Numbered from the stretch's first letter, positions 25,162 to 33,715 are shown. The stretch: 64,000 nucleotides of DNA from Clostridia bacterium (GCA_017403145.1 JAFQOO010000002.1:64408-128407), one strand, 5' to 3'. Notes: generated by a model from the sequence alone, not told the origin. Translations and numbers: made by a program.

Positions 25162-25593
25162 ATGAAAAAATACTTTTCAGTAACAACAAAATGTGGACAC
25201 GTAGGGAAACTTAATTGTGTATGGATTGATTTTGCGATTGTAGCAGAAAGCGCTAAAGAGGCAGCTCAAATTGCAAGACAAAAGGGAAGAGCGAAACATC
25301 ATCATAAAAATACAGTAAAAGAAGTTGTAGAAATTTCTATATCAGATTTCTACAAATTGAAAGCAAAAAACGATTCAGACCCATATTTACACGCTAAAAA
25401 TCATCGTGAACAATTGCAAATCGAAGGATTTGAAGATAGAATTGAGATTGATGAATATAACGTTGCAAGAAGGTATCAAAAAACTTCAAAGAAAGAATCC
25501 TTAGAGTTTAGAGTAAAGAAAGCAAAGGTTATTGAAAAAAGTCACAAAAGAGCCTTAAAAGAATACTTCTATGAGGAGGCATTTGCATGCTAG
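25162..25593 (+). CDS. conserved hypothetical protein (KCGHVG type), first gene of nrdG/nrdD operon
   Basis: The ATG at 25162 follows a ribosome-binding site (aaggag, about 10 bp); a start 42 bp earlier has none. The 143-residue protein begins KKYFSVTTKCGHVGK and has KGRAKHHHKNTVKEV, phrases I associate with a family of uncharacterised Bacillota proteins; the Cys/His content hints at metal binding. The C-terminal third is basic and helical. Its stop overlaps the nrdG start by 7 bp, so it is coupled to anaerobic nucleotide reduction. No function is known to me. Confidence 0.65.
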   Translation: MKKYFSVTTKCGHVGKLNCVWIDFAIVAESAKEAAQIARQKGRAKHHHKNTVKEVVEISISDFYKLKAKNDSDPYLHAKNHREQLQIEGFEDRIEIDEYNVARRYQKTSKKESLEFRVKKAKVIEKSHKRALKEYFYEEAFAC

Positions 25594-26021
25594 TATATGT
25601 TAATTCAATAAAATTTAATCGCAGTCTTGTGGATGGCCCGGGCGTAAGAACAGTTGTATTTTTTCAAGGATGTGATTTAAGATGTAAAGGTTGTCAAAAT
25701 CCTTCCACTTGGGAAATGAAAAACGGAACGGAAATGACAACAGACGAACTTGTGACTATTCTTGAAAAAGAAGTTGTAAACAAGAAAGTAACCTTTTCAG
25801 GGGGAGAACCTCTTATGCAAGTAGACGCGCTTATTGATATAGTAAAAAAACTTGAAGGGTTTGATATTGCTGTGTATACAGGACATGGGTTTGAAGAAGT
25901 TCCGCAAGAACTGTTAGATAATATCAAATATATTAAAACGGGGTCCTTTAAGGAAGAATTGAAGTCTACGGTGAAACCTTACGTTGGTTCTACGAATCAA
26001 GAATTTAGGAGGGTGAAGTAA
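25587..26021 (+). CDS. nrdG: anaerobic ribonucleotide reductase activating enzyme
   Basis: The 144-residue radical SAM protein installs the glycyl radical on NrdD. The [4Fe-4S]/SAM motif C-x3-C-x2-C is at Cys29, Cys33 and Cys36 (GCDLRCKGC), and the SAM-binding GGEP follows (FSGGEPLM near 71). Length is typical for a compact NrdG. The ribosome-binding site (aggagg) lies inside the preceding gene. Its last base overlaps the first base of nrdD (TAATG), giving tight coupling with its substrate protein. Confidence 0.93.
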   Translation: MLVYVNSIKFNRSLVDGPGVRTVVFFQGCDLRCKGCQNPSTWEMKNGTEMTTDELVTILEKEVVNKKVTFSGGEPLMQVDALIDIVKKLEGFDIAVYTGHGFEEVPQELLDNIKYIKTGSFKEELKSTVKPYVGSTNQEFRRVK

Positions 26022-27712
26022 TGCAAAAATGTAATGAAAACGCTGCAAATCGTTATAGCTACATTGGCGAAGTTTATAACGTTGGCGAAAGAAAGAGAAA
26101 AGAAGAAATACTAAATAGCCTTCCTACTGAGTGGAGCGACCTTCATAAAAAAGGGTATATTCATATCCACGACCTTGATGCGTATGGACTCACTTATAAT
26201 TGCCTTACTTTTAACATATTAAAAGATTTTCCTTACGAGCGTTTTAAGGATATGAACGAGCAAAGAAAAATTCTTGCTACGTTTGAATATATCAAGAAAC
26301 TTTTCGCTGATATTGGCAACGAACAGTCAGGTGGTATGGCAATCGCTAACTTTGAAAACGAAATTGCTTATATTTTAGAAAATATAGGCGTTGATTTTAG
26401 CGAAGATAATAAAAATACAATAGCGAATGCGATTTACAATCTAATCGTTTGGTGTAGCGAAACGCATACTCGTATGGGACAAACGTCTTATTACGTTTCT
26501 CTTAATATTGGTCTTGCTAAAAATGAATTTGCACGCTTTATTGCTTACACACTTATTGATGAGTTTGAAAAAGCAGGGGATTTAATCTTTAAGCCAAATA
26601 TTATTTTCAAAGTTAAAGCTGGGGTAAATCGTTTTAAAGAAGATAAAAACTACGATATACTTAAAAAATCATTGCTTTGTACGGCTAAAAAGATGATACC
26701 TACTTACGTTCTTTGCGACAGCGAGCCGAATAAAAACGTTGATGCTGAAAAACTTGCTATTATGGGTTGTAGGACGAGAGTTGTTGCAGATTTATTTGGT
26801 GAAAATTCTTCTATTGGCCGCGGAAATATTGACAACATTTCAATCAATCTTCCTAGACTTGCTTTAGAAGTCGACAGGGGTTTTGCTAATCTTTCCGTTG
26901 ATGAGAAAATCGCAAAATTCATTGATAAATGGGATAGCGTTGCCAAAACAACTAAAGATATTTTGCTTGATAGATTTAATAAGGTTTGTTCTCGCTTGCC
27001 CGAAGATTTCCCTATCAATAAAAAACATCATCTTTGGATAGAAGATTTTGACGACGTTAAGAACGTTTTCCGTCATGGAACGTTATCTCTTGGATTTATA
27101 GGTCTTTCTGAAGCGTTTGAAGTGTTGACGGGTGAAAGATATTATAATAATGCGGACGTATACGTTTCAGCGCTTGGCTTTGTTAAGCACATGCGTGATT
27201 ATTGCGAGTTTTTAAGAAAAGAATACAATCTCAATTTCTCACTTTTAGCAACAAGCGGTGAACTTATATCGGGTAGATTTATTGATATGGATAGAACGGA
27301 ATTTACGCCGTCTGCTCCAATCTTTGAAAAAGAGTTTTACACAAATTCTTTCCATATCAACGTTGATAGTGATTTGTCTGCGTTTAGGAAAATTCAGTTA
27401 GAAGGTCTTTTCCACGAAGTTTGCAACGGTGGATGTATTACCTATGTGGAACTTGGCGAAGCACCACTTGGAAACGACGAAGGATTGTTAGAATACATTG
27501 AACACGCAATTAAATCAGGTGTTCACTATTTAGGTTTTAACTTTCCTAAAGACGTTTGTAACGGGTGTGGCGCAAGCGGTGTTTTTGACGAATGCCCTAT
27601 TTGTAAAAGCAAAGAAATAACAAGAATACGCCGAGTAAGTGGTTATTTGGAGATTTTAGACGGCTTTACTAAAGGTAAAAAGAACGAAGAAAAAAATAGG
27701 AGGGCAAACTAA
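26021..27712 (+). CDS. nrdD: class III anaerobic ribonucleoside-triphosphate reductase, compact form
   Basis: The 563-residue glycyl-radical enzyme reduces ribonucleotides to deoxyribonucleotides without oxygen. Core motifs are GYIHIHDLDAYGLTYNCLTFN near 45, the Zn site CNGCG...CPICK near 505-525 and the glycyl radical loop RRVSGYL with Gly541 (usually RVCGYL). The first residues go straight into the catalytic domain: the N-terminal ATP-cone of the usual 700-residue enzyme is absent, so dATP control by that domain is not expected. The small size and operon partners (phosphoesterase, nucleotide kinase, methyltransferase) recall nucleotide modules of phages and integrated elements. Confidence 0.9.
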   Translation: MQKCNENAANRYSYIGEVYNVGERKRKEEILNSLPTEWSDLHKKGYIHIHDLDAYGLTYNCLTFNILKDFPYERFKDMNEQRKILATFEYIKKLFADIGNEQSGGMAIANFENEIAYILENIGVDFSEDNKNTIANAIYNLIVWCSETHTRMGQTSYYVSLNIGLAKNEFARFIAYTLIDEFEKAGDLIFKPNIIFKVKAGVNRFKEDKNYDILKKSLLCTAKKMIPTYVLCDSEPNKNVDAEKLAIMGCRTRVVADLFGENSSIGRGNIDNISINLPRLALEVDRGFANLSVDEKIAKFIDKWDSVAKTTKDILLDRFNKVCSRLPEDFPINKKHHLWIEDFDDVKNVFRHGTLSLGFIGLSEAFEVLTGERYYNNADVYVSALGFVKHMRDYCEFLRKEYNLNFSLLATSGELISGRFIDMDRTEFTPSAPIFEKEFYTNSFHINVDSDLSAFRKIQLEGLFHEVCNGGCITYVELGEAPLGNDEGLLEYIEHAIKSGVHYLGFNFPKDVCNGCGASGVFDECPICKSKEITRIRRVSGYLEILDGFTKGKKNEEKNRRAN

Positions 27713-27713
27713 G

Positions 27714-28265
27714 TTGGCAACGTTTTTTACGAGTGACATACATTTTGGCGATGAACGAATAATGAAGTTATGTGATAGACCTTTTGCAAACGTTAAAGAA
27801 ATGGACAAATATATTGTCGATAAATGGAATAAAAAAGTTTCTAATAGTGATACGGTTTGGGTTTTGGGCGACATTGTTAGTCCAGAGCATTTCAATAAGG
27901 ATTTACTTAATAGACTAAACGGTAAAATATATCTACTTTTAGGCAATCACGACTATACTGCAAGAGAAATAATTGCGAGCGAAACAAAGATAGAACTTTG
28001 CACTGAAAATGCCTTATATTCTGATAATAATATTGTTATGTGTCATTATCCAATTATGGATTGGAATGGTAGGGATATCGGAACCATTCACTTATATGGT
28101 CACGTTCACAATAAAAAAATTGCAGGGATGAAAGAATATTTTGCAGATAAACTTGCCTTTAACGTATGTATGGACGTAAACGATTTTGAGCCAAAGAGAC
28201 TTGATGAATTAATAGAAAAAGAAGGTAAAAAAGATTTAATTAAAAAAATTGGGAGGGCGAACTAA
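27714..28265 (+). CDS. calcineurin-like metallophosphoesterase
   Basis: The 183-residue protein starts at TTG (27714), one base after the nrdD stop and 9 bp after AGGAGGG, which is itself inside the nrdD reading frame. Motifs are those of metallophosphoesterases: SDIHFGDE near 6, VLGDIV near 48, LLGNHDY near 68, MCHYPIMDW and LYGHVHNK. It belongs to the short 2',3'-cyclic phosphodiesterase-like group. It probably hydrolyses a phosphodiester or nucleotide in the cytoplasm. Its C terminus (GRAN) and the junction to the next gene duplicate the nrdD junction. Confidence 0.85.
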   Translation: MATFFTSDIHFGDERIMKLCDRPFANVKEMDKYIVDKWNKKVSNSDTVWVLGDIVSPEHFNKDLLNRLNGKIYLLLGNHDYTAREIIASETKIELCTENALYSDNNIVMCHYPIMDWNGRDIGTIHLYGHVHNKKIAGMKEYFADKLAFNVCMDVNDFEPKRLDELIEKEGKKDLIKKIGRAN

Positions 28266-28266
28266 G

Positions 28267-28842
28267 TTGACACATATTGCGATTGAAGGTATGGATGGCG
28301 TTGGCAAGACAACTACTTGTAAACTATTAGCAGAGCGTCTTGGGTATAAATTTATAGAGAAAAACTTGCGTTTCTTGTTTGATGAAAACGATGAATTTGA
28401 TAGTTATTTTAGAATTCGTGATAAAGTAAATGCTAATTCTGATAGACTATTTACTTCTTGGTTTTATGGACTAGGAAACATTTACCTTTACACTATGTTC
28501 AAGGATGAAAATATTATTACCGACAGACATTTCCTTTCCAACTATGCTTGGAGTGGAACGGACGATAATACCGAAGTTTACGACTTGCTTGTAAAGAAAC
28601 TAGGTTTCCCTGATTTAACGGTTATTTTATATGCTGATGAAACAGCAATATTTAACCGTTTAAGAAGTCGTGATGAACACGATAGCGACCTTGATAAAGT
28701 GAAAAAAGCAAAAGAAAAGTATGAAAAAATGGTTTTCTTCTGCGAAAAATATAAAATGCCGTATATGGTGGTAGATACAAGCAATCTTACTCCCGACCAA
28801 ACGGTAGAACTCATTATGAAACGTATAGAAGGTAGAGCGTAA
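28267..28842 (+). CDS. thymidylate kinase-like deoxynucleotide kinase
   Basis: I start it at TTG (28267), one base after the previous stop, by analogy with the preceding gene; a TTG at 28249 would place the ribosome-binding site inside the gene. The 191-residue P-loop protein has IEGMDGVGKTTTCKLL at the N terminus (Walker A), ITDRHFLSNYAW (DR-Y/H motif of dTMP/deoxynucleoside kinases) and a lid-like RLRSRDEHDSD. It should phosphorylate a (deoxy)nucleotide, matching NrdD two genes upstream. Its stop overlaps the next ATG by one base. Confidence 0.82.
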   Translation: MTHIAIEGMDGVGKTTTCKLLAERLGYKFIEKNLRFLFDENDEFDSYFRIRDKVNANSDRLFTSWFYGLGNIYLYTMFKDENIITDRHFLSNYAWSGTDDNTEVYDLLVKKLGFPDLTVILYADETAIFNRLRSRDEHDSDLDKVKKAKEKYEKMVFFCEKYKMPYMVVDTSNLTPDQTVELIMKRIEGRA

Positions 28843-30506
28843 TGGCTATTAGTATGGATATGAAATACACTGCTTTATATTGGGCGCTTCGTTTTGTTGA
28901 AAACGAACTTGACGTTCACGTTAAAGATTATAGCGGTTATAAAATTGTCATTGATGCCGAAAAGCAAATGGTAAACTATGGCAATAAAATCAGAGTGTTT
29001 GGTGAAGAGTTAAACTTTTTGAAAAGACACAAAGATTTTGTTGTTTTAGAGTGTGTTGATAGGTTGCTACTTAAAGGTTATAAACCCACTGATATCGTCT
29101 TAGATGGTAGAGAAAATTGTCCTGATATTGTTCTTAATGGTAATATCGAAATTTACTGCGAACAGTGGGGTAAGGGTTATTTATCGGCTACAAAAACTTT
29201 TAATCCCGATAAGAACAACTCAATATTATATACGTCAAGACTCGTTAGTGGACTTTTGGAGTATAAAAACATTATCAAAGTAGATAACGACGTATATAAT
29301 TACGGTTTGTTTGAGCCAAACGTTCCTTTGTATTCAATAATTCCGCAAAAAGCAAAAGAAGTCGTTATCGAGCAAACAGTAGATATCGACGATTATGAAA
29401 TCTTTGAAGATAAACTTATAACGTATAAAGGGAAATCAAAAGTAGTAAAAGTTCCCGAAGGGATTACTACAATTGGTGCAAGCGCATTTTGGAATAATAC
29501 TTTTGTAGAAAAAATTATTTTGCCGAAGTCATTAAAAAGGCTTGGCGGTGATTGTTTTTACTACTGCACAAATCTTAAAAAAGTTAATATTCCAAGTGAA
29601 GTTTGGATTATGGGTAATAACCCATTTGCAGGTTGTCCTTACCTTGACATTACAAATGAAAGCAAATGTTTTGTTTTAGAAAATGGTGTATTATATAATC
29701 AAGATAAAACAAATCTTATTCACTATACGATAAGTAAAACAGACACAGAATTTGTTGTTCCGAGTGGCGTTACTTGTCTTGGAAAGCATTGTTTCTTCGC
29801 TTGTGATAATTTAGAAAAAATAGTCGTTCCCGAAAGTGTAATTCGTTTTGAAAACAATCCTTTTTCGGGCTGCACAAAGTTAGATGTGGAAAATAAAAGC
29901 CCATATTATCATTTTGAAAATGGGGTTATATACAACAAGTTCAAAACGACAATTATTGGTTGTTTGAACGGCAGTCAAATTGATAGGTTTATAATTCCCG
30001 AAACTGTTACACTTATTAGTCGAAATTCATTTTGGAATTGTAAGGGAGTAAAGAATATCGTAATTGCTAAAAACGTAGATAGAATCGGCTATAATCCGTT
30101 TGCAGGGGCAGAAAATCTTCTTTTAGAGAGTGAAAGTTCATTGTTCCTTGCCGAAAACGGTATAATTTACGACCAAAATAAAACACATATGCTTTGCGCA
30201 ACAAACCGTGCGGTTGGCAAAACGTTCAAAGTTCTCGATAGTGTAACTCACATAAATCGTGGCGTATTTAGTGGATGTAAAGATTTAGAGCAAATTGACT
30301 TTAACGGTGTTACCTATATTGACAAAAGTTCATTTACAAACTGCACGTCGCTAAAAGAAGTTTATATTCCTGATGGCGTTACTTATATTGGAGAATGGGT
30401 TTTCTCTTATTGTAAAAACTTAAAAAAGATAAGCATTAACAAAAATACGTATGTAGATAAAAATGCGTTTAATGAATGCCCGGCAGAAATTATTTGGAGA
30501 GATTAA
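28842..30506 (+). CDS. BspA-type leucine-rich repeat protein without signal peptide
   Basis: The 554-residue protein has an unrecognised N-terminal domain of about 185 residues and then some ten LRR_5 (BspA/TpLRR) repeats, such as VPEGITTIGASAFWNNTFVE, with the I-G-x-x-A-F core and C-x-x-L-x-x-I/V pattern. Such repeats usually lie on secreted surface proteins, but here there is no signal peptide and no anchor. Location inside the nrd/kinase/methyltransferase operon suggests a cytoplasmic recognition or scaffold role. Function unknown. Confidence 0.75.
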   Translation: MAISMDMKYTALYWALRFVENELDVHVKDYSGYKIVIDAEKQMVNYGNKIRVFGEELNFLKRHKDFVVLECVDRLLLKGYKPTDIVLDGRENCPDIVLNGNIEIYCEQWGKGYLSATKTFNPDKNNSILYTSRLVSGLLEYKNIIKVDNDVYNYGLFEPNVPLYSIIPQKAKEVVIEQTVDIDDYEIFEDKLITYKGKSKVVKVPEGITTIGASAFWNNTFVEKIILPKSLKRLGGDCFYYCTNLKKVNIPSEVWIMGNNPFAGCPYLDITNESKCFVLENGVLYNQDKTNLIHYTISKTDTEFVVPSGVTCLGKHCFFACDNLEKIVVPESVIRFENNPFSGCTKLDVENKSPYYHFENGVIYNKFKTTIIGCLNGSQIDRFIIPETVTLISRNSFWNCKGVKNIVIAKNVDRIGYNPFAGAENLLLESESSLFLAENGIIYDQNKTHMLCATNRAVGKTFKVLDSVTHINRGVFSGCKDLEQIDFNGVTYIDKSSFTNCTSLKEVYIPDGVTYIGEWVFSYCKNLKKISINKNTYVDKNAFNECPAEIIWRD

Positions 30507-30507
30507 A

Positions 30508-31338
30508 TTGAAAAATCTAATTATTGAAAGTGATAACTTAATAGCAATGCAAAACTTATTGCCTACGTATGAAGGTAAAATTGACGTAATGCCGATTGAT
30601 CCGCCTTATAATACCGAGATAGAATATATTGAGTATAAGGACGGAAACTACGATAATGGTTGGATAAACTTTATGCAATTACGTTTAGAAGTGGCGTATA
30701 AATTGCTCTCTAAAAACGGTGTTATGTTTATTCATATAGATGAAAACGAATTACTTTCACTTACGATGCTTTGCTCTAAGATATTCGGTGTGAAAAATAT
30801 TCTTACTATGGTTTGGAAAAAGACAAACGAAAGGTTTGATCAAAATCGAAAAGAGAAACCATTGGAAAGTGGTATTCGTAGAACGCACGAATACGTTTTG
30901 CTTTGTTTTAAGGATAGAGATAACACAACCTTAAATCCTATTAAACAGCCTGTTTGGAATGGCAAAGAGTACGTTGAAATTGAAAAACCACTTGAAACGG
31001 TTATAGACGATTTAGGAACGACTTCTTCGGCAAAAGATGAACTTGCTTATCTTTTAGGGGATAGAGCCATTTTCTCAACGCCAAAGCCCGTAAAACTTAT
31101 TAAAGAGTTTGTTAGAGCAGGAAGCAATAAAAACTCTATCATTCTCGACTTTTTTGCAGGCAGTGGAACAACGGGGCACGCTGTTATGGACTTAAATAAA
31201 GAAGATAATGGCAATAGAAAATTTATACTTATAACGAACAACGAAAGTAATATTTGTAAAAAGGTTACAATACCGAGAATACAAAAAGCGATTGAGAAGT
31301 TTGAATATAAAGAAGAAGTAGAAATAGTATTGTCGTAG
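30508..31338 (+). CDS. orphan DNA methyltransferase (N6-A/N4-C, type III Mod-like), short
   Basis: Start is TTG at 30508, one base after the previous stop, with ggaga 8 bp upstream. The 277-residue protein carries the catalytic motif PIDPPYNTEIEYIEYKD near residue 28, resembling type III Mod enzymes (DPPYN), and the SAM motif DFFAGSGTTGHAVMD near 225, the motif order of beta-class amino-methyltransferases. It is less than half the length of Mod proteins, so the target-recognition region is much reduced. No restriction gene is nearby. It may protect or mark an element; recognition sequence unknown. Confidence 0.85.
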   Translation: MKNLIIESDNLIAMQNLLPTYEGKIDVMPIDPPYNTEIEYIEYKDGNYDNGWINFMQLRLEVAYKLLSKNGVMFIHIDENELLSLTMLCSKIFGVKNILTMVWKKTNERFDQNRKEKPLESGIRRTHEYVLLCFKDRDNTTLNPIKQPVWNGKEYVEIEKPLETVIDDLGTTSSAKDELAYLLGDRAIFSTPKPVKLIKEFVRAGSNKNSIILDFFAGSGTTGHAVMDLNKEDNGNRKFILITNNESNICKKVTIPRIQKAIEKFEYKEEVEIVLS

Positions 31339-31342
31339 TAGT

Positions 31343-31381
31343 GCGGTGGGTGTAAAAGAAACCAAGGCATAAACCGCTTTT
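31343..31381 (+). terminator. weak candidate terminator of the nrd operon
   Basis: gcggt (31343-31347) can pair with accgc (31373-31377), followed by TTTTT. The loop is long, so this is tentative. The rest of the interval to 31475 shows nothing recognisable. Confidence 0.35.
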
Positions 31382-31475
31382 TAACGGGCGAAAACAACTA
31401 TTGTTTACGAACTCTCGGGCGAGCAATTTGAGCGGCCAAAATCGGCTATAAAGGGCTGTAAACAAGTAAAAGAAA

Positions 31476-31521
31476 ACAAAAAAATAACCCAATCTGAACG
31501 TGGTGTTCGGATTAGGTTATT
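31476..31521 (-). terminator. terminator of tRNA-Ser
   Basis: On the minus strand a 17-bp stem (31505-31521 with 31483-31499, one mismatch and one wobble) is followed by a run of T, 2 bp after the tRNA 3' end. Confidence 0.75.
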
Positions 31522-31523
31522 GA

Positions 31524-31616
31524 TGGCGGAAAGAGTGGGATTCGAACCCACGGAGCCCGAATAGGGCTCACACGATTTCGAGTCGTGCGCGTTCAACCAA
31601 GCTCCGCCATCTTTCC
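31524..31616 (-). tRNA. tRNA-Ser(CGA)
   Basis: The reverse complement folds as a class II tRNA. Acceptor stem GGAAAGA pairs with TCTTTCC, with discriminator G and encoded CCA (31524-31526). The anticodon loop is CTCGAAA with anticodon CGA at 31578-31580. A long variable arm (gagccc/gggctc) and T loop gttcgaatc are present. The 3' end faces the accessory block, the usual geometry for integration at a tRNA. Confidence 0.95.
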
Positions 31617-31627
31617 AATGCTTTAAT

Positions 31628-31656
31628 ATAATAGACTATTTTTTTAGTTTTGTAAA
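31628..31656 (-). promoter_or_regulatory. sigma-A promoter of tRNA-Ser
   Basis: On the minus strand TTTACA (31651-31656) and TATTAT (31628-31633), spacer 17 bp. The remaining 300 bp up to 31950 are extremely AT-rich and I see no gene there. Confidence 0.65.
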
Positions 31657-31953
31657 GAAATTTAAAAACTTTTAATAGGGTAAATCATTTTATTTTTACG
31701 TTTTGGGTTTTATTATATTGGTTTTTTATAATAGTAATGCTTAATTCTATTTTTAATATTATTATTTTTTATTTATTTCAAGAGAATTAACAAAAAAAAC
31801 ATAATACCAAATATTCAAAATTTGTGAGTAATTTTTAGGAATTATAGCCACGGTGTTTGTATAAAATTTAGATATTATGCAAAATGGTTTATTTTTAAGG
31901 GGTGAAAAGGTGATTTTTCCCCATTTTTTTAGAGCTATTATAAATTTTCGCTA

Positions 31954-31982
31954 TTGACAATGTTTCTTTTATATATTATGAT
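31954..31982 (+). promoter_or_regulatory. near-consensus sigma-A promoter of GPH transporter/GH2
   Basis: TTGACA (31954-31959) and TATGAT (31977-31982) with a 17-bp spacer. The leader contains a short hairpin gaaagt/actttc (32011-32037) followed by TTTT, which could be a weak attenuator. Confidence 0.75.
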
Positions 31983-32070
31983 TTAAATAGTAATATAACT
32001 TAAGTTATTAGAAAGTTCATTATCTAATCGGACTTTCTTTTAATGCAGTTAAAAAAAAGGAGAGGTAAAT

Positions 32071-33609
32071 ATGGCAAAAAAACCAATTCAGTATGATGAA
32101 AAGGGTCATCGCAAGTTTGGTATGAGAGACAAACTTGCATATGCGGCAGGTGACTTTGGCTGTAACATGAGCTTTGCGCTCAAGGGCACGGTTCAAACGT
32201 TCTGGCTTGTTTACATGATGATGGAGACGGGATTGCTTTCAGCACTTTTATTAGTAGTGCAAATTTGGGATGCAATTAACGATCCAATGATTGGCGCATT
32301 AATCGACAAAGACAAGGGTAATTATAAGAACAAGTTCTTTGGCAAACTTGGTAAGTTTAAGACTTATATCTTTATTGGGGCTTGTGGGTTACTTGTGGCC
32401 GGCGCATTGGTGTTTATTCCCATACCTAATGCTGACGTTTGGCTAAAAGCAGTTCTCTTTATTTTAGGATACATTGTTTGGGATGCTTGCTACACAATTG
32501 CTAACGTTCCTTACGGCTCAATGCTTTCTCTAATCACTGAAGATTCTGGTGAAAGAGCACAACTTTCTACTTGGAGAAGCGTTGGCTCAATGCTTGGTAA
32601 CATTTTCCCCATGGTTCTTCTTCCCATGCTTATTTGGAGAAAGGAAGTTAACCCCGATGGCACACCTATGTTAAATCCTGAAACCGGTGTTCAAGTAGAA
32701 ACCTTGCTTGGCGAAAGAGTATTCTGGGTAGCACTTATAATGGGTATACTTGGTTTCATAGCATTCATATTTATGATTAAAACGGCTACTATTCGTGTTG
32801 ACGAAAACACCGTTAAAGCAGGCGAAGAGGTTCAAAAGTTTAACGTTCTCAAAGCATTTGGTAATTTTATGAAGAATCGTCCCGCTGTTGGCGCTACCAT
32901 TGCGGCAATGGGTATGTTCCTTGGTATGCAATCGGCATCTACCGCTACCACTATTATGTTCGCTACATATTTTGGTATGGCATCTCTTTCTGGTGTCGTA
33001 ACCATGATAGGATTCCTTCCCATGTTTCTCTTTATGCCTTTTATTAAAAAATTGGTTAATAAGTATGGCAAAAAAGAGTGTTCAGTAGTTGGCACTATAG
33101 CATCGCTAGTAGGCGCTGTCATAATGTTTATTTTCCCAGCAATACCTAATAAAATTGTTGGACTTGTTATTTATATGATTGGTCTAATACTTTTCGGCTT
33201 AGGTATGGGTGTTTACACTTGCGTATCCTGGGCGATGATGGGTGATGCTATAGATTATAATGAATGGAAGTTCGGTGCTAGAGAAGAAGGTACTGTTTAC
33301 TCTCTACACTCATTCTTTAGAAAACTTGCTCAAGGTGTTGGACCCTCTGTCGTTCTTCTAATTATGGGGGCTTTGGGATATGTGGAAAAACTTGGTACCG
33401 GTGGTCAAAGTGCACAAACCGCACACAACATGTGCTGGTTGGTTGCAGGACTATATTTATTCAGTGCAGTTCTCCAATTCATTGGTATTGCATTCGTCTA
33501 CAATCTTGACAAAAAGACCCTTGATAAGATGAATGACGAACTAGCAGAAAAGCATTCAAAAGTATCAGCAGTAGCACAAGAAGCTGAAGCAATAATTGAT
33601 GCTGAATAG
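32071..33609 (+). CDS. GPH-family glycoside symporter beside GH2 beta-galactosidase
   Basis: The 512-residue membrane protein is a second MFS_2/GPH symporter. It has YAAGDFGCNMSF near 29, IWDAINDPMIGALIDK near 66 and MMGDAIDYNEWKFGAREEG near 390, all typical of LacS/MelB-type carriers. It should import a galactoside or related oligosaccharide, because a cytoplasmic GH2 beta-galactosidase follows after 106 bp. A terminator hairpin lies between them, so expression of the enzyme relative to the carrier may be reduced or separately started. Confidence 0.9.
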   Translation: MAKKPIQYDEKGHRKFGMRDKLAYAAGDFGCNMSFALKGTVQTFWLVYMMMETGLLSALLLVVQIWDAINDPMIGALIDKDKGNYKNKFFGKLGKFKTYIFIGACGLLVAGALVFIPIPNADVWLKAVLFILGYIVWDACYTIANVPYGSMLSLITEDSGERAQLSTWRSVGSMLGNIFPMVLLPMLIWRKEVNPDGTPMLNPETGVQVETLLGERVFWVALIMGILGFIAFIFMIKTATIRVDENTVKAGEEVQKFNVLKAFGNFMKNRPAVGATIAAMGMFLGMQSASTATTIMFATYFGMASLSGVVTMIGFLPMFLFMPFIKKLVNKYGKKECSVVGTIASLVGAVIMFIFPAIPNKIVGLVIYMIGLILFGLGMGVYTCVSWAMMGDAIDYNEWKFGAREEGTVYSLHSFFRKLAQGVGPSVVLLIMGALGYVEKLGTGGQSAQTAHNMCWLVAGLYLFSAVLQFIGIAFVYNLDKKTLDKMNDELAEKHSKVSAVAQEAEAIIDAE

Positions 33610-33632
33610 TTACATTAACGTAAAATAACACT

Positions 33633-33684
33633 AATGGTTGACGAGGAACCTTTATGGTTTCCTACGTCAACCATTTCTTTTTTT
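33633..33684 (+). terminator. terminator between symporter and GH2
   Basis: Stem aatggttgac (33633-33642) / gtcaaccatt (33666-33675) with an inner aggaaacc-like extension, followed by a T run. Confidence 0.8.
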
Positions 33685-33715
33685 GATATCAAACTAAAAA
33701 TAAAAAGGTGATTTA

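Noticed and set aside
31617..31950. Hidden gene or riboswitch in the AT-rich gap after tRNA-Ser
   Set aside because: No ORF with a ribosome-binding site and no conserved aptamer-like structure was seen; it looks like low-complexity spacer DNA.
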